Shown piece by piece: positions 1 to 12,360 of a stretch of 40,688 bases of DNA. Below the pieces are notes generated by a model, which saw only the letters and a program-made list of their open reading frames with translations, had not been told where the DNA came from and searched no databases. This stretch comes from Conoideocrella luteorostrata (Eukaryota; Ascomycota; Sordariomycetes; Hypocreales; Clavicipitaceae): the NCBI GenBank assembly GCA_032433595.1, contig JASWJB010000357.1:1-40688 (forward strand). Reading direction: 5' to 3'. A program made the translations under genes and the position numbers. Position 1 is the stretch's first letter. Each line of letters begins with the position of its first letter.

Positions 1-499
1 ACGACGACACACGGGTACCGCATATGGTACTCCGTACTCCGTACAGTACAGTGGGTGCATGTACATACAATACCTTATCAGCCGTGCTTTCTTTTTTGTT
101 CATTAACAAACAAAGCCATCTCGTCGGCGGCGCCAGTTTGTGCAGAACTAGCCGCATCGGTAGAACTGTGGCCAGTAGCAACTAGTTTACGGAGTACTCC
201 GCACGGAGTTGGTCAGTTCCTGGGGCACTGGACTGGGCTGCTGGTTAGTTAGTTACTCCTCAGTACTGTTAGGCCGGTTTGCTTTCCCCGGATCGGTTTC
301 GAAACAGCCGGATAGAGACCCTTGCATTCCCTGGCTTGCCTGCCGCGCAAGTGCAAGTGGTTTGCCTGCGCGCCTGCCTACGCAGTACGCAGTACTCCGT
401 ACGCAGTTCGGAGTAACTAACTACTAACTAGTACGGAGTACAGGATCATACATGGCATTCTTTCGAGTAGAGTCGAGTACCGTACCGTACCTATTGTGC
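1..499. other. Gene-free left edge rich in the TACTCCGTA/TACGGAGTA motif
   Basis: No credible coding sequence is seen; the short reading frames here have no recognisable domain. The stretch holds five exact copies of the 9-bp motif: two overlapping copies within 27-44, one at 188-196, one at 393-401 and one at 432-440. The copy at 188-201 includes the perfect palindrome GGAGTACTCC. No gene start or end can be placed. Confidence 0.6.
392..441. repeat. 11-bp perfect inverted repeat with a 28-nt spacer
   Basis: GTACTCCGTAC at 392-402 is the exact reverse complement of GTACGGAGTAC at 431-441, so the two could form an 11-bp stem with a 28-nt loop. Both arms are copies of the motif that is dispersed through the window. 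Confidence 0.75.
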
Positions 500-789
500 A
501 TCATTCACGAGCAGCCTCGCCTTTTTTTTTCTTCCCTTCTCCTCCCTCCATGTCCCCTTCATCAGCCATTGCTTTTTCTTTTTGTCAGTACATGCATGGA
601 TGGACTGCGTCACCTCTCTCACTCACTCACTCCCCCTGACGGTGCGGTGCGGCACGGCGCATAAGGCGCAGCTTGCTTCTTGCTTGATCACTTACTCACT
701 CTCGCTCGCTCGCTCGCTCATTCCATCTGTTCGTGCCTCACGGCCAAGCGTACATACGGAGCAGGTGGTTTCAGTCCATTCACCCCAAC

Positions 790-831
<42 letters not shown>

Positions 832-1400
832 GTTCAGCTCCATCCAGTGAATCGTCTTGGCAGGCCGAGCTTGCAACTCACTGGTCTGTTCGTTCGGGGT
901 GCGCTAACACGATTACTTGTCCAACGCGTGCAGCCGTCCATCGTCTATCGTCCATCATTTATCGTCCATCATTCATCTTACTCATACTCCCTCATCTCAT
1001 ACTTACTTACATTCGCACGCGCACGCACCCACGCACCCACGTTCATATGTCCTCATCATGCACATCCTCCAGCTAGCCAAATTCCGCCTATAAAGGAACG
1101 CCCCGATTCCAGGGCCCAAACGACGCAGAGGAAATATCATAAATCACTCCGTGCTAGTTCCTGAAGATCCAAATGGGCCCCTCTCCCTTCCTCCATGCTC
1201 CGTAGTCTGTATTGCAATCCAGCAATCCAGCAATCCAGCCCCCCCCCCCATCGTCGCCTTGTCTCGCCATGTTCCATCTTCTCTCTTCTCTCGCCAATCG
1301 AGAGACCACACAAACACACTCACACACACCACACTCACACAAAAAAGAAACGCAAGGACAATCACATATTTACGACATCCCGTGCACTAGCGTAGCCCAA
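500..1400 (+). promoter_or_regulatory. Pyrimidine-rich, promoter-like or leader-like stretch with a TATA box
   Basis: The + strand is unusually rich in C and T, with tracts of CTCACT, GCTC (about 703-720) and TCTG (791-829). A TATAAA lies at 1089-1094, and further C/T- and CA-rich sequence follows to about 1360. This is the look of a fungal promoter plus 5' leader on the + strand. No reading frame downstream has a recognisable domain, so the transcript, if any, is unidentified. I infer promoter character from composition and the TATA box only. Confidence 0.35.
791..829. repeat. (TCTG)n microsatellite
   Basis: About nine and a half uninterrupted TCTG units. A second, unrelated tract of TCTG/GCTG units lies at about 27563-27599. 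Confidence 0.9.
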
Positions 1401-3559
1401 GCCAGGATAGTGTCTTCCCCCAAGTCTACTCTCCCCACCCCAGAGCTCCCTACCCCAATGGCAATTTCACACTATCGCAAGCCATAGCATTTCCCAACGC
1501 CTTGGTACGCTGCCGGTACTAGTAGGACAATAGTCGTGTCTCGGCCGAAAAGGGGCGGCAAAGGTGGGGGGCGTGTCGTTTGTCCTGGCACGATGGTCGA
1601 TCACGGTGTGCCGTCAACAGAGTGGTCAAGATGCGCCCCCAAATCTTGCACTTGGACGAAGTACCGAGCACGGGGTATTTGTCTCTGTAGAGTAGGGTTA
1701 GTGCGTTATTGTAAAATGCCCATCCGCCATCGATCTCCCTTGGTCAACCTGCTGAGAATGCAAATGCGACATAGTACCCACATACAAAATACGCTCAAAG
1801 CGATATCGACATCGCCATCGCCATCGCCATCGGCATTGAGCGAGCCGGACTGCTTGGAGCCGTGAAACACCTGCTCCGGAACAATTGTTCCAACTGGTCT
1901 CATCGTCATCGTCACTGACATCACATCGCTCCGCGCGGGCGCCAGAACAAAAATGAAATGAAATAAAAGCATCGTCTTGTTTCAAGTAAAAGCGTGGGCC
2001 TTCTCCATTGGTAATCTAATTCTAGTACATACAATACAGTAGGAAATATTTTTCTTCATCCTTCTTGTCCACATCCCGCACATTGGTGAAATCTTCAGAT
2101 ATAGCCCAAGCAGCTTTCTTCTGGTACATAGTATACAACATTGTGAAAAGGGGGTATCATCCATCCGTTTGTCTTGAGCCCAGCCCGGAGCCGTCTTCTT
2201 GTCAGGCGACTCTTGCGTCTTCCCCAGTCTCGCCTGCGTAGTCTTGGTCTTGTACAAGATAATGGTACATAGGAAACGAGATGTGAGTGACATCTTCGCG
2301 GACACGTCGCTCAACCCGGTGGCAGCTGCAATACAGCGTTGCTTTCAAAATACAGGAAGAGAAAATGGGATAAAAAAATAATACAGAAAAGAAAATGAAT
2401 GAAACACGATGACGCAAACTCAAATGACAATGGAGGGTACAACGATAATAAGAAATCCCAAACAAAGTCTATGTGTGCACCCTTTTTCACCCCAAACCCA
2501 ATTGTTTCTTTCTGAAGGAATTCCAACCTACAACTTTTAACCTCGTCTCATAATAAAAATTTCCCCAAACATACATGCGCTGGAGGTCGTGTTTCTCAAA
2601 CGCATCGGCACCCGACGACATGGATTGGCCCCAAGCCAAGACATGTCGCGAGGCGGCCTCGATCTCCATACCAAAGGGAGTGGATACCACTCCAAGAACG
2701 CGCCGAGTGATTGTCTCAAGCCGATGCGAGACTTGAGTTATGACGAGGAAACAGGCTCCTCCCTCAGCAAAGGAAAAAGAAGAAGAAAAATCAACAGAAC
2801 GGCAAAGATGAAAAGGTAATACCAAAATGTTCCCCGTCTATGTTTTCAACGCCGTACACTTTATAATCCGTGTATCCAGAGCAAAAATCAAGCCACTTTT
2901 TTTCCCATGCGTGTGCTAAAATTCAAATAGCCAGAAAAATCATGCAAGACCCATGAAACCTTGGTGTCCTCGCTGCTGATAAGCAAGGCGTGGCTCCGAG
3001 CCGAGTTGTGTACAAGACGATAAGGAAAAGGAAGAGAAAAATTAAAAAGCAGTTGTAGAAAGTATTATACCGGTAGCCTGAGAATCGAAGTATTAAATGT
3101 CGCCATGTCTTGAGACTGATGCGACCATGACCCACAGGGTCGATGACCGGACTGTTGAGTTTTACATCCATTGTACAGACGGTTTGATTCTATCGAGGCT
3201 GTGGCCTGGGGGGTGGCTTAGGGACGCCAGTCGTGTCGTAGGCACCACGTCCCATATTGCGAACGATAGATCCTTGCTGTAACATTGTAAATGGTTTTGT
3301 GGGCTAGACCAAGTTGTGTGTGTGTTTGTGTGTGTTTGTGTGTGAGTGTATGTGCTGAACCACCTTGTAAGTTAGCGAAGATCTTAAAGGTGATGCGATA
3401 TTGGTTTGAGACCAGAAATGTTTCTTTTATACATGATTGGCATATCGGCAGCTTTGTTCTGCTTTGGCACAAGACAAGTACAAACGAAAAAGAGAACCGA
3501 CAAGTAAGCGACTCCTCAACAAGCGAGTGCGATTACATGGCAGGGTTTAAAAATAAGCG
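1401..3559. other. Intergenic stretch without a recognised gene
   Basis: It contains short frames only. There is a CATCGC hexamer repeat at about 1808-1832, and A/T-rich, UTR-like sequence from about 1950 to 3100. A GT-rich tract lies at about 3315-3345. The composition looks like untranslated or intergenic DNA. One minus-strand small frame at 3190-3285 is listed separately. Confidence 0.5.
3190..3285 (-). CDS. Tentative 31-residue proline-rich small ORF, or a terminal exon
   Basis: The minus strand opens with ATG at 3285 and stops with TAG at 3190-3192. The 31-residue product ends in a proline- and arginine-rich tail (PKPPPRPQPR). The sequence just after the ATG reads TTACAG followed by CAAGG, so this could instead be the last exon of a spliced minus-strand gene entering at about position 3279. 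Minus-strand sequence upstream, from about 3560 to 4690, is pyrimidine-rich and would suit a leader. I recognise no family. A chance ORF of this length is quite possible. Confidence 0.2.
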   Translation of the reverse strand: MLQQGSIVRNMGRGAYDTTGVPKPPPRPQPR

Positions 3560-4690
3560 ACTGTGACTCACAGTAATAACGGGATGTGGTTGGTGCGACC
3601 AGAACACTGGCTTACACAGCAAAAGATCGGACAGGCGGTTGTGTTCGCAACGAGAGGAAGCCTGGAAAAGAAAAAAAGACTGCCGAGATGGCCGGCGGAG
3701 ATGAAAGCTTTGCCAATAGTATTGGGCAGTTTCGGCGCAGGTACTGAGATTATGCAGGTCTGGATGGACGAGGCGAGATTAATCGGCACCGGCGCGTCGG
3801 AACGAGGCAACACAAGGCGAAGTCGATATTACAAATGTTGCAAGCTGGGAGGCGGTACAGGTGCGAAGCGGGCCGGCTTGACAAGTCCGGTCTGTGTAAG
3901 TGCAACGGCGGAGCGAGACGGCAAAGTGCGTACGGCCAAGACCAAGTGTGACTGAAGCGGTTTCGATAAATCGGGTGTGTGCAGGTCAAATATATGCACA
4001 AAGGAAGCTAGCTCGGAGACGGGTTTCGGCAGGTTCTTCTGGTTGCTGAAGTATCCGAAGTATTTGCTGCTTGTTTGTTTCTCTGGATGGCAAAAGGGGT
4101 CAGGGGGGCCCGCGATGGTGGTAGAGTAAATGAGTCGCGCGGTCGAGACGTCAAAGGCAGGCACGGACGGGTACCTGGCGCTGGTCGCAATGGTGGTCGC
4201 AGTAGTGGATTCCTTCCGCAAAGCTGCGTCAATTGATGGCAGATTGTGGCGCCCGGGACGTGTAAGTGAGGACAAGGACGGTGGGTCAAGGCCTCGAGAG
4301 ATGTGTGGGAGTGGAAGCTGATGCAGAAATAGAGACGAGCGTGAAAGAGTGCAGGCGAGCAGAAACGGCAAGATCAGGAAACGACAGCTCACAGCGCGAA
4401 CAAGTAAAAGATATGCCAAATTGGCTGTTGATGGGGAAGAAGTCAAAGTGAAAAGAGGCTAAGAAGATCGAGGGAATGAGGTGGGAGCAGGGCGCTTTTG
4501 TACAAGTGCTGGCAACGCCCGAAAGGAGCAAGCTCACACATATTGACCCGACTAGGGAAGAGTGCCGAATACACGGAACAGAACAAAGCAAAAGAGTCAT
4601 TCATGACAGCAGGGCAGGGAGGGAGGCAAGGGGAGGGGGGGTGTGAGTGCCAAAGTAGCCTCTGCCCTGCCTGGCCTCTCTCTGCGGCTT
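3560..4690 (-). promoter_or_regulatory. Purine-rich on + (pyrimidine-rich on -) stretch, possible minus-strand leader
   Basis: The + strand is dominated by GA-rich runs, so the minus strand is C/T-rich, as fungal leaders and promoters often are. An open frame of 205 codons on the minus strand at 3829-4446 is low in complexity and rich in Ser, Pro, Leu and Thr, which fits C/T-rich DNA left open by chance rather than a protein. No domain is recognisable. The assignment as leader is an inference from strand asymmetry. Confidence 0.25.
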
Positions 4691-7000
4691 AGCCAACGCC
4701 TTGTCCTATTGTATTGACTGGTTGGGTGTGAGAGCGGGCGCGCTGGCTGAACAGAAAAGTGCCCGGCTGTGTCTTTCTCCGTACGCTCCGAAGTTCAAGG
4801 AGTTGGCATTGGCAGACAGCAGGCCAGCCATGAAAGCGCTGTCAGTCCAGCCTGGTACACCTGAGAGCCAGCAGAAAGAAAAAATTTGCTTGTCCCTGTC
4901 CCAGTCCAAGACCTGGCAGCCTGGCAACTGGGAAATTTGTCCCAGCATTTTGGGGAATGAATGCCAAAGCAAAAAAAAAAAAACAGGGACCTAGTACCAG
5001 CCACGCCGCACCCCTGTCGCTTCTCCGTCCTTCCGGTACTACGGTTCAGACACCGGGCATGACTGGCGCAGGCGAACCGAGTCTCAGACAGGCTCCTCCA
5101 GTCAACCAGTCTGGCCACAAAGCGTCGTAGGCGTCCCCAAAATCCCAGGCGCCCAATTCGTGCACTCCATTTGACCGGTGTCTATGCCTGTGAGTTGATG
5201 TCGCCGATCCGTCTTGATCCAAAACGCCGGTGCCCGTGCTGGTGGCAGCTGTGGCAAGCACCTCGGAGCTTATCTGCTTCGCCCATGTAATATCGACGAC
5301 GCTGTAATGTATTATAGAGCACAGGGTACTGGTCATTAAAAAAAAGCGATGCTGGCTATACTGTTTGGAACCGGTACAGTACTGTAGTGTACCAATGTAC
5401 GGAGTACTTGTAGTGCGAAAGAGTTTTAGCAGCTATATCCAGGTAATAGCTCCTACAATTAGTACTAGTTGGTAAGCCTTGACCACCCACCGGGGATGCC
5501 TACAGCCTACAATGACATGACGCCTTTGCTTCTCACGACTCCGTTTTAAGGGGTGTGGCTACAATGAGGCCTCAAATCTTCCCAAACAGGGGCAAGGCTT
5601 GCGACCTTCGTCGGGTGCCTGACATGGGTCCCGCCTCCCCGGAGCCTTGGACGGGTCCAATGACAGGGGGTTAGAGCGCAGAGGCGCGGCATTAGGGTCT
5701 GGTCTGTTGGTTGGTGTTGATGACAATTTGTCGTGAAGCTGGCAGTCGGGATTCTGTTTGCCTGCTACTCCGTACAACCAGCAGAATTAGGTCGAGTAGA
5801 CAGGGGCTGATCATCATGGTAGTTTTTCATCATGGTCCGTGATATCTTTGTTTGCCGTCTTTTACAAGCATAAATGACCTATTATCCGCGTCAGTACGGA
5901 GTACGTGAACGAAAAGGCATGAGTCGTTAACATAGGTACATACTTATCCTGTACCGTGTTTCTTGCTCCCGCCGTTCGCAGCTGTGAGTTGAACAAGCAG
6001 GCATTGTGCATTATTCAGCCGCAAATAATAAATACTTGCCTAAAAATGTTTGGTTGGTGTATGTCCTCTGTCAGAATCACCTTCAAAAGCAAGTAGGCAC
6101 GGAACCCACCGTCGCGTTTGCAAACAACTGTGAGCGCGTAAATTACCCCTTGGCGCCGTTAGGCTTATGATTTCTTTTTCCATCCAACGCAGTAACCGCA
6201 TGAGGAAGATGATTTGAGATGCTCGACCCGTCTGTTACGGCTTGCTCCGTCCCGTGCCGTCTCATCTCTCCCCCCAGGAAATGCCTCTTTTTTTTTTGCA
6301 TCTTTTTTTTTTTTGTTTTCCTTTTCCTTGTCTTGGTTTTTTTTTTTTTTTTTTTTGGCAAGGGGATGCCTCCTTGTAGCTCTGAATACCGTACCCTGTC
6401 GTCGGGAGGGTTGCTAGTAAATATTCAAGGATTTCAGTCGTAAGAACTCGGACCAGTGATCACCCGCGACAGAGCAAGCATCGTTGAAGAGAGGTGTGGC
6501 CAGTTTCACATCTAAAGCTAATGATACAATGTCAGCTGTAACTGGATACGCAGACTAGTGGCAATGAAAACGAACTGAGCGACAGCAAGATCCTCATTGG
6601 GGGCGACTGTCATCAGCTGCTCCTGTCCCGGAGAAGCCATTGGCTCCAACAAATATTTCAGGTGTTAATGGTCAGCAAATACGGAGGAAGGACGACCTCC
6701 ACCCGTCGATTGTCCCGACAGCTCGGATGATTGACCCAAACATGCATGCTGTGGTAACAACAAGCGGGCCAGATCCCTGCAGCAGCTACACTTTGGGACC
6801 CATTGTCCACAGCAGGCTCTATGGTTCTGTTCCTAAATGGATGCTGACTGGCCATCAAAGCTCCGGGCAAGTGATGGTCAGAGAGGCAGCGAGCTCGATT
6901 TAGAAACGGAGTTTGCCAATATAGAGCCCAGGAATAATCAACAGTAAATGAAGATTCGGTAAACCAGCAAGATGACTCTGACTCTCCACACGCCAAATTA
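4691..7000. other. Intergenic stretch with homopolymers and motif copies
   Basis: No convincing gene is seen. It contains an A tract at about 4971-4982, three exact motif copies (5398-5406, 5766-5774, 5895-5903) and a T-rich block at 6289-6356. Short frames have no recognisable domain. Confidence 0.5.
6289..6356 (+). repeat. Triple poly-T block ending in T20
   Basis: Three T tracts are separated by short pyrimidine-rich spacers. The last is an uninterrupted run of 20 T at 6337-6356. The open frames that span it on either strand encode only Phe or Lys runs and are not credible genes. Confidence 0.85.
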
Positions 7001-10000
7001 CTCAAACGCATATATTTGCGATTATTTGTAGCTGCGTCCCCGCTTAAGTGAGGTGAGAAGCCAGATCATCTGATTTTTGATCTTGCACCACGAGTCGCCC
7101 CAAGAGCTAGCCGTTAGGCGCGACGGTTAGTGGAAGCCGTTATCAGCCGATTTCAAATGCGGTGTGGTCTTCTGGGGTTGGTCTAAATTCCGGGATTAGA
7201 TCTTGGCCGAGTGTTGTTGATGCATTCGGCTGAAGGACTCAAATAGCCTTTCTCAGGATCACCAAGTAATGAGCTGACTATTATATTATCAGGATGAATT
7301 TGTCCCGAATTGTACGCTGTAGTAACTAACTTGCCGGTTAATAGCGATTGGCAGGCATTTAAAGAAGTCTCTAGGATCAGGGAAGTCGAAGCCAAGCCCT
7401 ACTACATTGACGAATACAAGGATCTGTCAGTATGGCGCACATTGCCAAAGGGCAATTTGCTAAGGTTAAGGACGAGATTTCATGTCCGGCGCTCCGTCGG
7501 CGCTCCGTCGCAGTGTGCAGAGGACGTCTGTCTTCTGTTTTAACAGTTTTCGTGCCAAGTTATATCAGACAATGGGGGGATGCTTTCTGATAAAATCTCG
7601 GCATAACGTTCGTTGACTGTGGAGAGGGTGCTTTTAAGGAAGGTGCCTTGCGGCAACTCCTTCACAATCTGTGGCGTGGCTGCGAGATGCAACGACAGGG
7701 TTAGGCAGGGCACCGCAACGTGGCACCTCCACCTCTTAGCCTTGCTTCAAGCAAAGTCTGTGATGCTGCCAGTGGGGAAGACGGGTTGAGCATTGAAGAA
7801 TACTGTTGTATGTATTTTTAACTAAGGTATACACAGAACATCTAATGTTATGTCCAGGGTCATGTCATCAAGGTCAATATTATGCACCACGCCGCCAGCA
7901 GATTGAAGAGATCCACTTGCGAACAAAGACATGTCAATATTGTACAACCACGATATAGTCGATTTGCCTGGGTTCGACGGAGAAGTCCGGCATTTCTTTC
8001 CTTTTTGGAATAATTACTGGCAGATGAAGATTTTCATGATACGGCCAGGCTGTTGTGGAGGGCATGTTCCGTGATCAATGCCACCGCAAGTCTCGAAAAA
8101 TCCGGTCCATCGCTTAAAGCTGACTTGGGAAATGTCTCTCACGTACATTGATATTGTGGTTTGTTATACAAATACTCCTGACAAGTCAAGTGGGTGAACG
8201 GCGACCAAACTATCGCATATTAACAGCATGTCAGTCACACAAGACGTTGAAGAATACTCTTCCGCAGTCCTGCTGCAGCTTCTCCCCACAAACCTAGCAG
8301 TGGCTTACTAAGAGTCTTTCTGACTCGAGATATTGTACGGATCAGACTGAAAAGTACCGAAGTAACTACCAATATGGTTTCCGGGGCAAAGTTGGCAGCG
8401 CTCCAATGTTGGGAAATGCTGGTGATGTGGGACTTAAGAAGGCTTCCAGAACCAAGAACCAAGCTATTAATGGCAAGTGGCTCAACATCCTTGCCGCTCA
8501 GGACGGAGTAGGGTGCTCTTCCAAATCTTCTTTCTTACCCACAAGCACTCCATAACTAACTTAACTCATTATCAGACGAAGTGCTCCGTACAGTGTGCAG
8601 TTTCTGAGAGTGACGCCGAGTGCGCCACACACTGTTCCTTAACTTTGTACGACATCAACATTGTTTCGTCCCTGTTAGACGATACGGGAGAGCCTAGCTC
8701 CTGCAAAAATACGCTTGCACTCCGTGCCGAGTGATATTCCTAAGTAATTTAGCCCTTGCTATTTGGCAAAACCAGCAAGAGCCAGGAGCATCGTGCTTCT
8801 TAACCCTCGGGACCTTATGAGATGCTTCAGGCTAAAGAAGACAACCACCGGGTCTCGGAGAGGGCCTTGGAACATGATCCTCCCGGCATCTCGCCCAACT
8901 TGCTAGTAATACGTCAGGAGTCGGTGCCTCAATGCACCACAGCCATTCCGCAGGCACTCCCTACCATTATGCTCCATCACCTCAACGCATGCACATGTGC
9001 CGACGGCCACCGTTGGGTAATCAATTCAGGGTGCCTGCTGGTCAAAAGCTTAGTAGAGACCATTCCGCCGTCCCTGCATTAGCCTGCCTTGGAGAGCTAA
9101 CCCAAATCTACGGCCAACGTGAAACACTGGTAACTTGACACTCAGCTGGCTCCCGTCGCGAGCAAAAGGCTGACTTCTTCTCGGCTCGCGCACTACACGC
9201 TGCATGTCTGTAACTCACTATAACCTGTATGGTCAGCTGATGTTATACACGGTAACAAAGGATGAGAATACCAGGCTCAGTCCTGCTCCATATCTATAAA
9301 TTCTAGAGTTTATGGAGGGTGCGAAAGGCCATGCAGGTTTGGGAGTTATTTACACCAGACAACAAGTTGCGCAAAACCGCGCTCACCCGCGCCTTCAGTC
9401 TAACACGAAACGTACACAGTGCTCCGGACTCCGTACTCCGTTCTTGATTGTTTATCGAGGACCTTTGAGAATCTGCAGCGTTTGCCACGCCGTGATCTGC
9501 AGATGCTGTTACCGGCTGCCTGCATGTGACGGCCGAGCACACAACTGCGTTAACGCCTCGGCAATCCAACGCCGCTCAGTTTTCACTGATGAATCCGCCG
9601 CTCAAAAAAAATTATTTGTTTATTTTATTTTCTCTCGCTATTTGATCTGACACCCGCAGGAGCAAGCATGACTCTGGCATTGCCGAGATAATTGACCCCA
9701 TAGTTGACTCTTGAAGCTGAACCAAGTCAGGCCACGCCGCAGGCTATTAATTTACACAAAAAAATGAGGCCCTTTATTAACGTTTCTGCATTGACTACCG
9801 GTCCATTTGGCTCGGGACCTGACATCACGGCAAGTTAGGGTCGCGGCACCCACCATGGAGTAGTAGAAGTCAAAAGCCAAAAAATCCGAATGATTCGTGA
9901 TCCATGTTGATGAAGATTTATCCCCTTGACAGCTCGGGTACGGAACATTGTACTACGCGTACGGAGGACCAGTTGGCATACAATCCAAATTGCCCAATCG

Positions 10001-12150
10001 CCCAACAGCGGAAGCGGCACCCCGGCAGGCAACAAATACCTGTTCTGTTCTCCGTACGGCGACCAGGGTTCGAGAAGCTTTTGCCTGTTACTGTGTGTGC
10101 TGTACTCCGTACAATACGGCCAGTATAGCGCAGGGGAATTGATCAATGCGGTCATCTTGCAGTCCTTGCGCAAACATACGATACACGTGGAGACAAGGTA
10201 CCAATCTCTACCCCGTATCCTGTACCGGGTTGTGCACTACACAATACTTCCGTCAATCCGGTTGACGAGACCCTGGAGCTGCTGCGCTAATACATACCAT
10301 AGGATGTGCTATACACGGTGTGGGTTGTGTTGCTGCTGAACTAATACGAACAAGGTACAGTGAAGTTCGGCGGTGATGTTAGCATTATTGGCGAGGGCGA
10401 TCCGTGCCGTACGACATAACAAATGAATTGTTCCGTCTCCAGGTCTGGATCAGCCAGGTTCCAATTCCATTCCAGAAGCCTCCAGCAGTTACAGTTTGGC
10501 TGACTAGATCGTTTGGTCGCTTGCGGTGGAGACATGTCTGCTCGCGAGTTGCTCTTGCATCCTACAATACGCTGCCACACGGTATTGCGCATGATATCGG
10601 ACAGACTGAGCCCTTGGCGCAAGCACCATGGCATCAAGATAAGCTTCGCCAACAGCTGTCCTTGCTAATTTCGTGCGTCAAAACACCCGCCACATACGGG
10701 TCGACGTCGGCAAGGAGCAGGATTTTGCCACATACACAAAGTACCCCGTACAAGTACGATGTACGATGTACGGAGTACGGAGTACAGTATTGTCAATCGT
10801 CATTCCGCGTTGTCTGGGGTTGCCAGACGACCACAGTCTTAATCCCACCCCTATTGGCAGGGGCCCCATCTGTCCGTAGTACGTTCGTCAGGCACGATTT
10901 CACGGACCCTTGCAAGCAAGCATGTGTACTCGTCGTAGCAGGCAGTCCCTGTCCGGAAAGGGGTTCCGCCTCCTACCACGACTCGCTTTACTATCCCATT
11001 GCCGTAATTTTAAAAATTTTCCATCTGTGTTCGTACTCCGTAATATCCCAGAAAGAGACTTTACATGACGCCAGTGGATCTCCCAGCAAGGGTCACTAAT
11101 CAGGTTACCAGCCTTCTGGAAGGTATCTATGCATTGCTCTCTTGGGAAGTTCGGCGGAAGGAGGCCGAACTCCAGTTCTAAGGACCGTTGTGGACGTGCA
11201 ACCCTTGCTGGATGAAACCTTTCCCATTGCAATCTACTCCGTATGTAAACATACTCTGTAACTAGCATGGACTTGAGACGGGCGACGTGGTCGCAAGCGC
11301 TGAGATGAGGTGAGGTGAGTGTTTGGGAAAAGGTGGCTGGCAATATATTGGCCCGTCACCCATTACAATATTGACTTTTTTCCCCAGCGTCAAGCCGCCT
11401 CATTAGCATTCATTAGCATGAAACTAAAACATGTGCACGGCTTCGTGCTCTGTCCAGCCTCGCTGTCTTGCACGGAGTAGGTGCTTTGACACTGACAGGT
11501 TTTGTTGGCGACGAGTCACGGCGCAGAGCGTTACTTGGAGCCGAAACCCTTGAAATGTCTTCTAAAAATCATGTCAGATGTTGCAAATGGCTGGCGCTTT
11601 GCATCACAGGCAATGAGCGAGGGTCTGTCTATTGAGGCGAAGTCACCTTCCAATATTCTGTGTGCCGGGGGAACAGTTTTGCAAAGGGGACTACAGAGGC
11701 TGGCAAACCGGAATTTGTGCTGTCCGAACGCGCGCTTGGGTTGTTCCATCATCTGGGTCTCCCAACAGGTCTTTCATGAGGCAGGAATTGATAAATGCTG
11801 AGAAAAATTGTTGCTGAACGTGCTTGAGCGTTGGGGCAGAGCCGGGCCTGTATCGTATAGTGACTGCAGGTTTTATGGCATGAGCGCTGAACATACTGAG
11901 CTATGCGATGGTTCGTGTCTAGCTGGAGTAGTTGGAGATGAGGCTATCAATGGCTATCTTGTATTTCTTGAGTTGTTGAAGTGACTACCTATTATCGTGG
12001 TGTGTTAGGCTTCTTCATTTGCGGCTCTCAAAGCCTCAACCGCGGAATTTGAATTCAGGGTAGGTCAATTGCATGCATGAAATTGATAGTATGTAGGACG
12101 CGATCACGACTAAAGAGCATATCTTGGGGTCTATGTGGGCAATAATCTAT

Positions 12151-12181
<31 letters not shown>

Positions 12182-12360
12182 TATCTTTGGCGAGGTTTGG
12201 TAAGGCTTGTTATTCTTCATTTTGACAACTATACCCGTACAGTACTCGACAACCAAACTGGAGATGTTACAAAGTGTGCCGCAAGTTGAACGGTTGCATC
12301 TACAGCACCTACAAACAGCGATGATTAATGTCCAAATAGTAAAAAGGCAGCTTCATAAAG
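7001..12360. other. Long gene-poor stretch, possibly decayed sequence
   Basis: Frames are short, and none shows a recognisable domain. A few (for example 7310-7543 on + and 8235-8462 on -) have protein-like composition but no usable start or family, and could be relics of decayed genes. Exact motif copies lie at 10103-10111, 10769-10785 (two overlapping), 11034-11042 and 11235-11243. A poly-T tract lies at about 12163-12180. No terminal repeats or transposase were recognised. Confidence 0.45.

Noticed and set aside
791..829. CRISPR-like or coding repeat
   Set aside because: The TCTG tract is a simple microsatellite without spacers. No CRISPR array is seen anywhere in the window.
3829..4446. 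205-codon open frame on the minus strand
   Set aside because: Low-complexity Ser/Pro/Leu/Thr-rich sequence in C/T-rich DNA, with several overlapping frames open in the same place and no domain. More likely an open stretch by composition.
10404..11099. 231-codon open frame on the + strand
   Set aside because: It runs through the dispersed TACGGAGTA motif copies, shows no domain and has irregular composition. Frames on the other strand are equally open.
10900..11343. 147-codon open frame on the minus strand
   Set aside because: No recognisable domain, no promoter signal, and it overlaps the + frame above. Kept out of the gene list.
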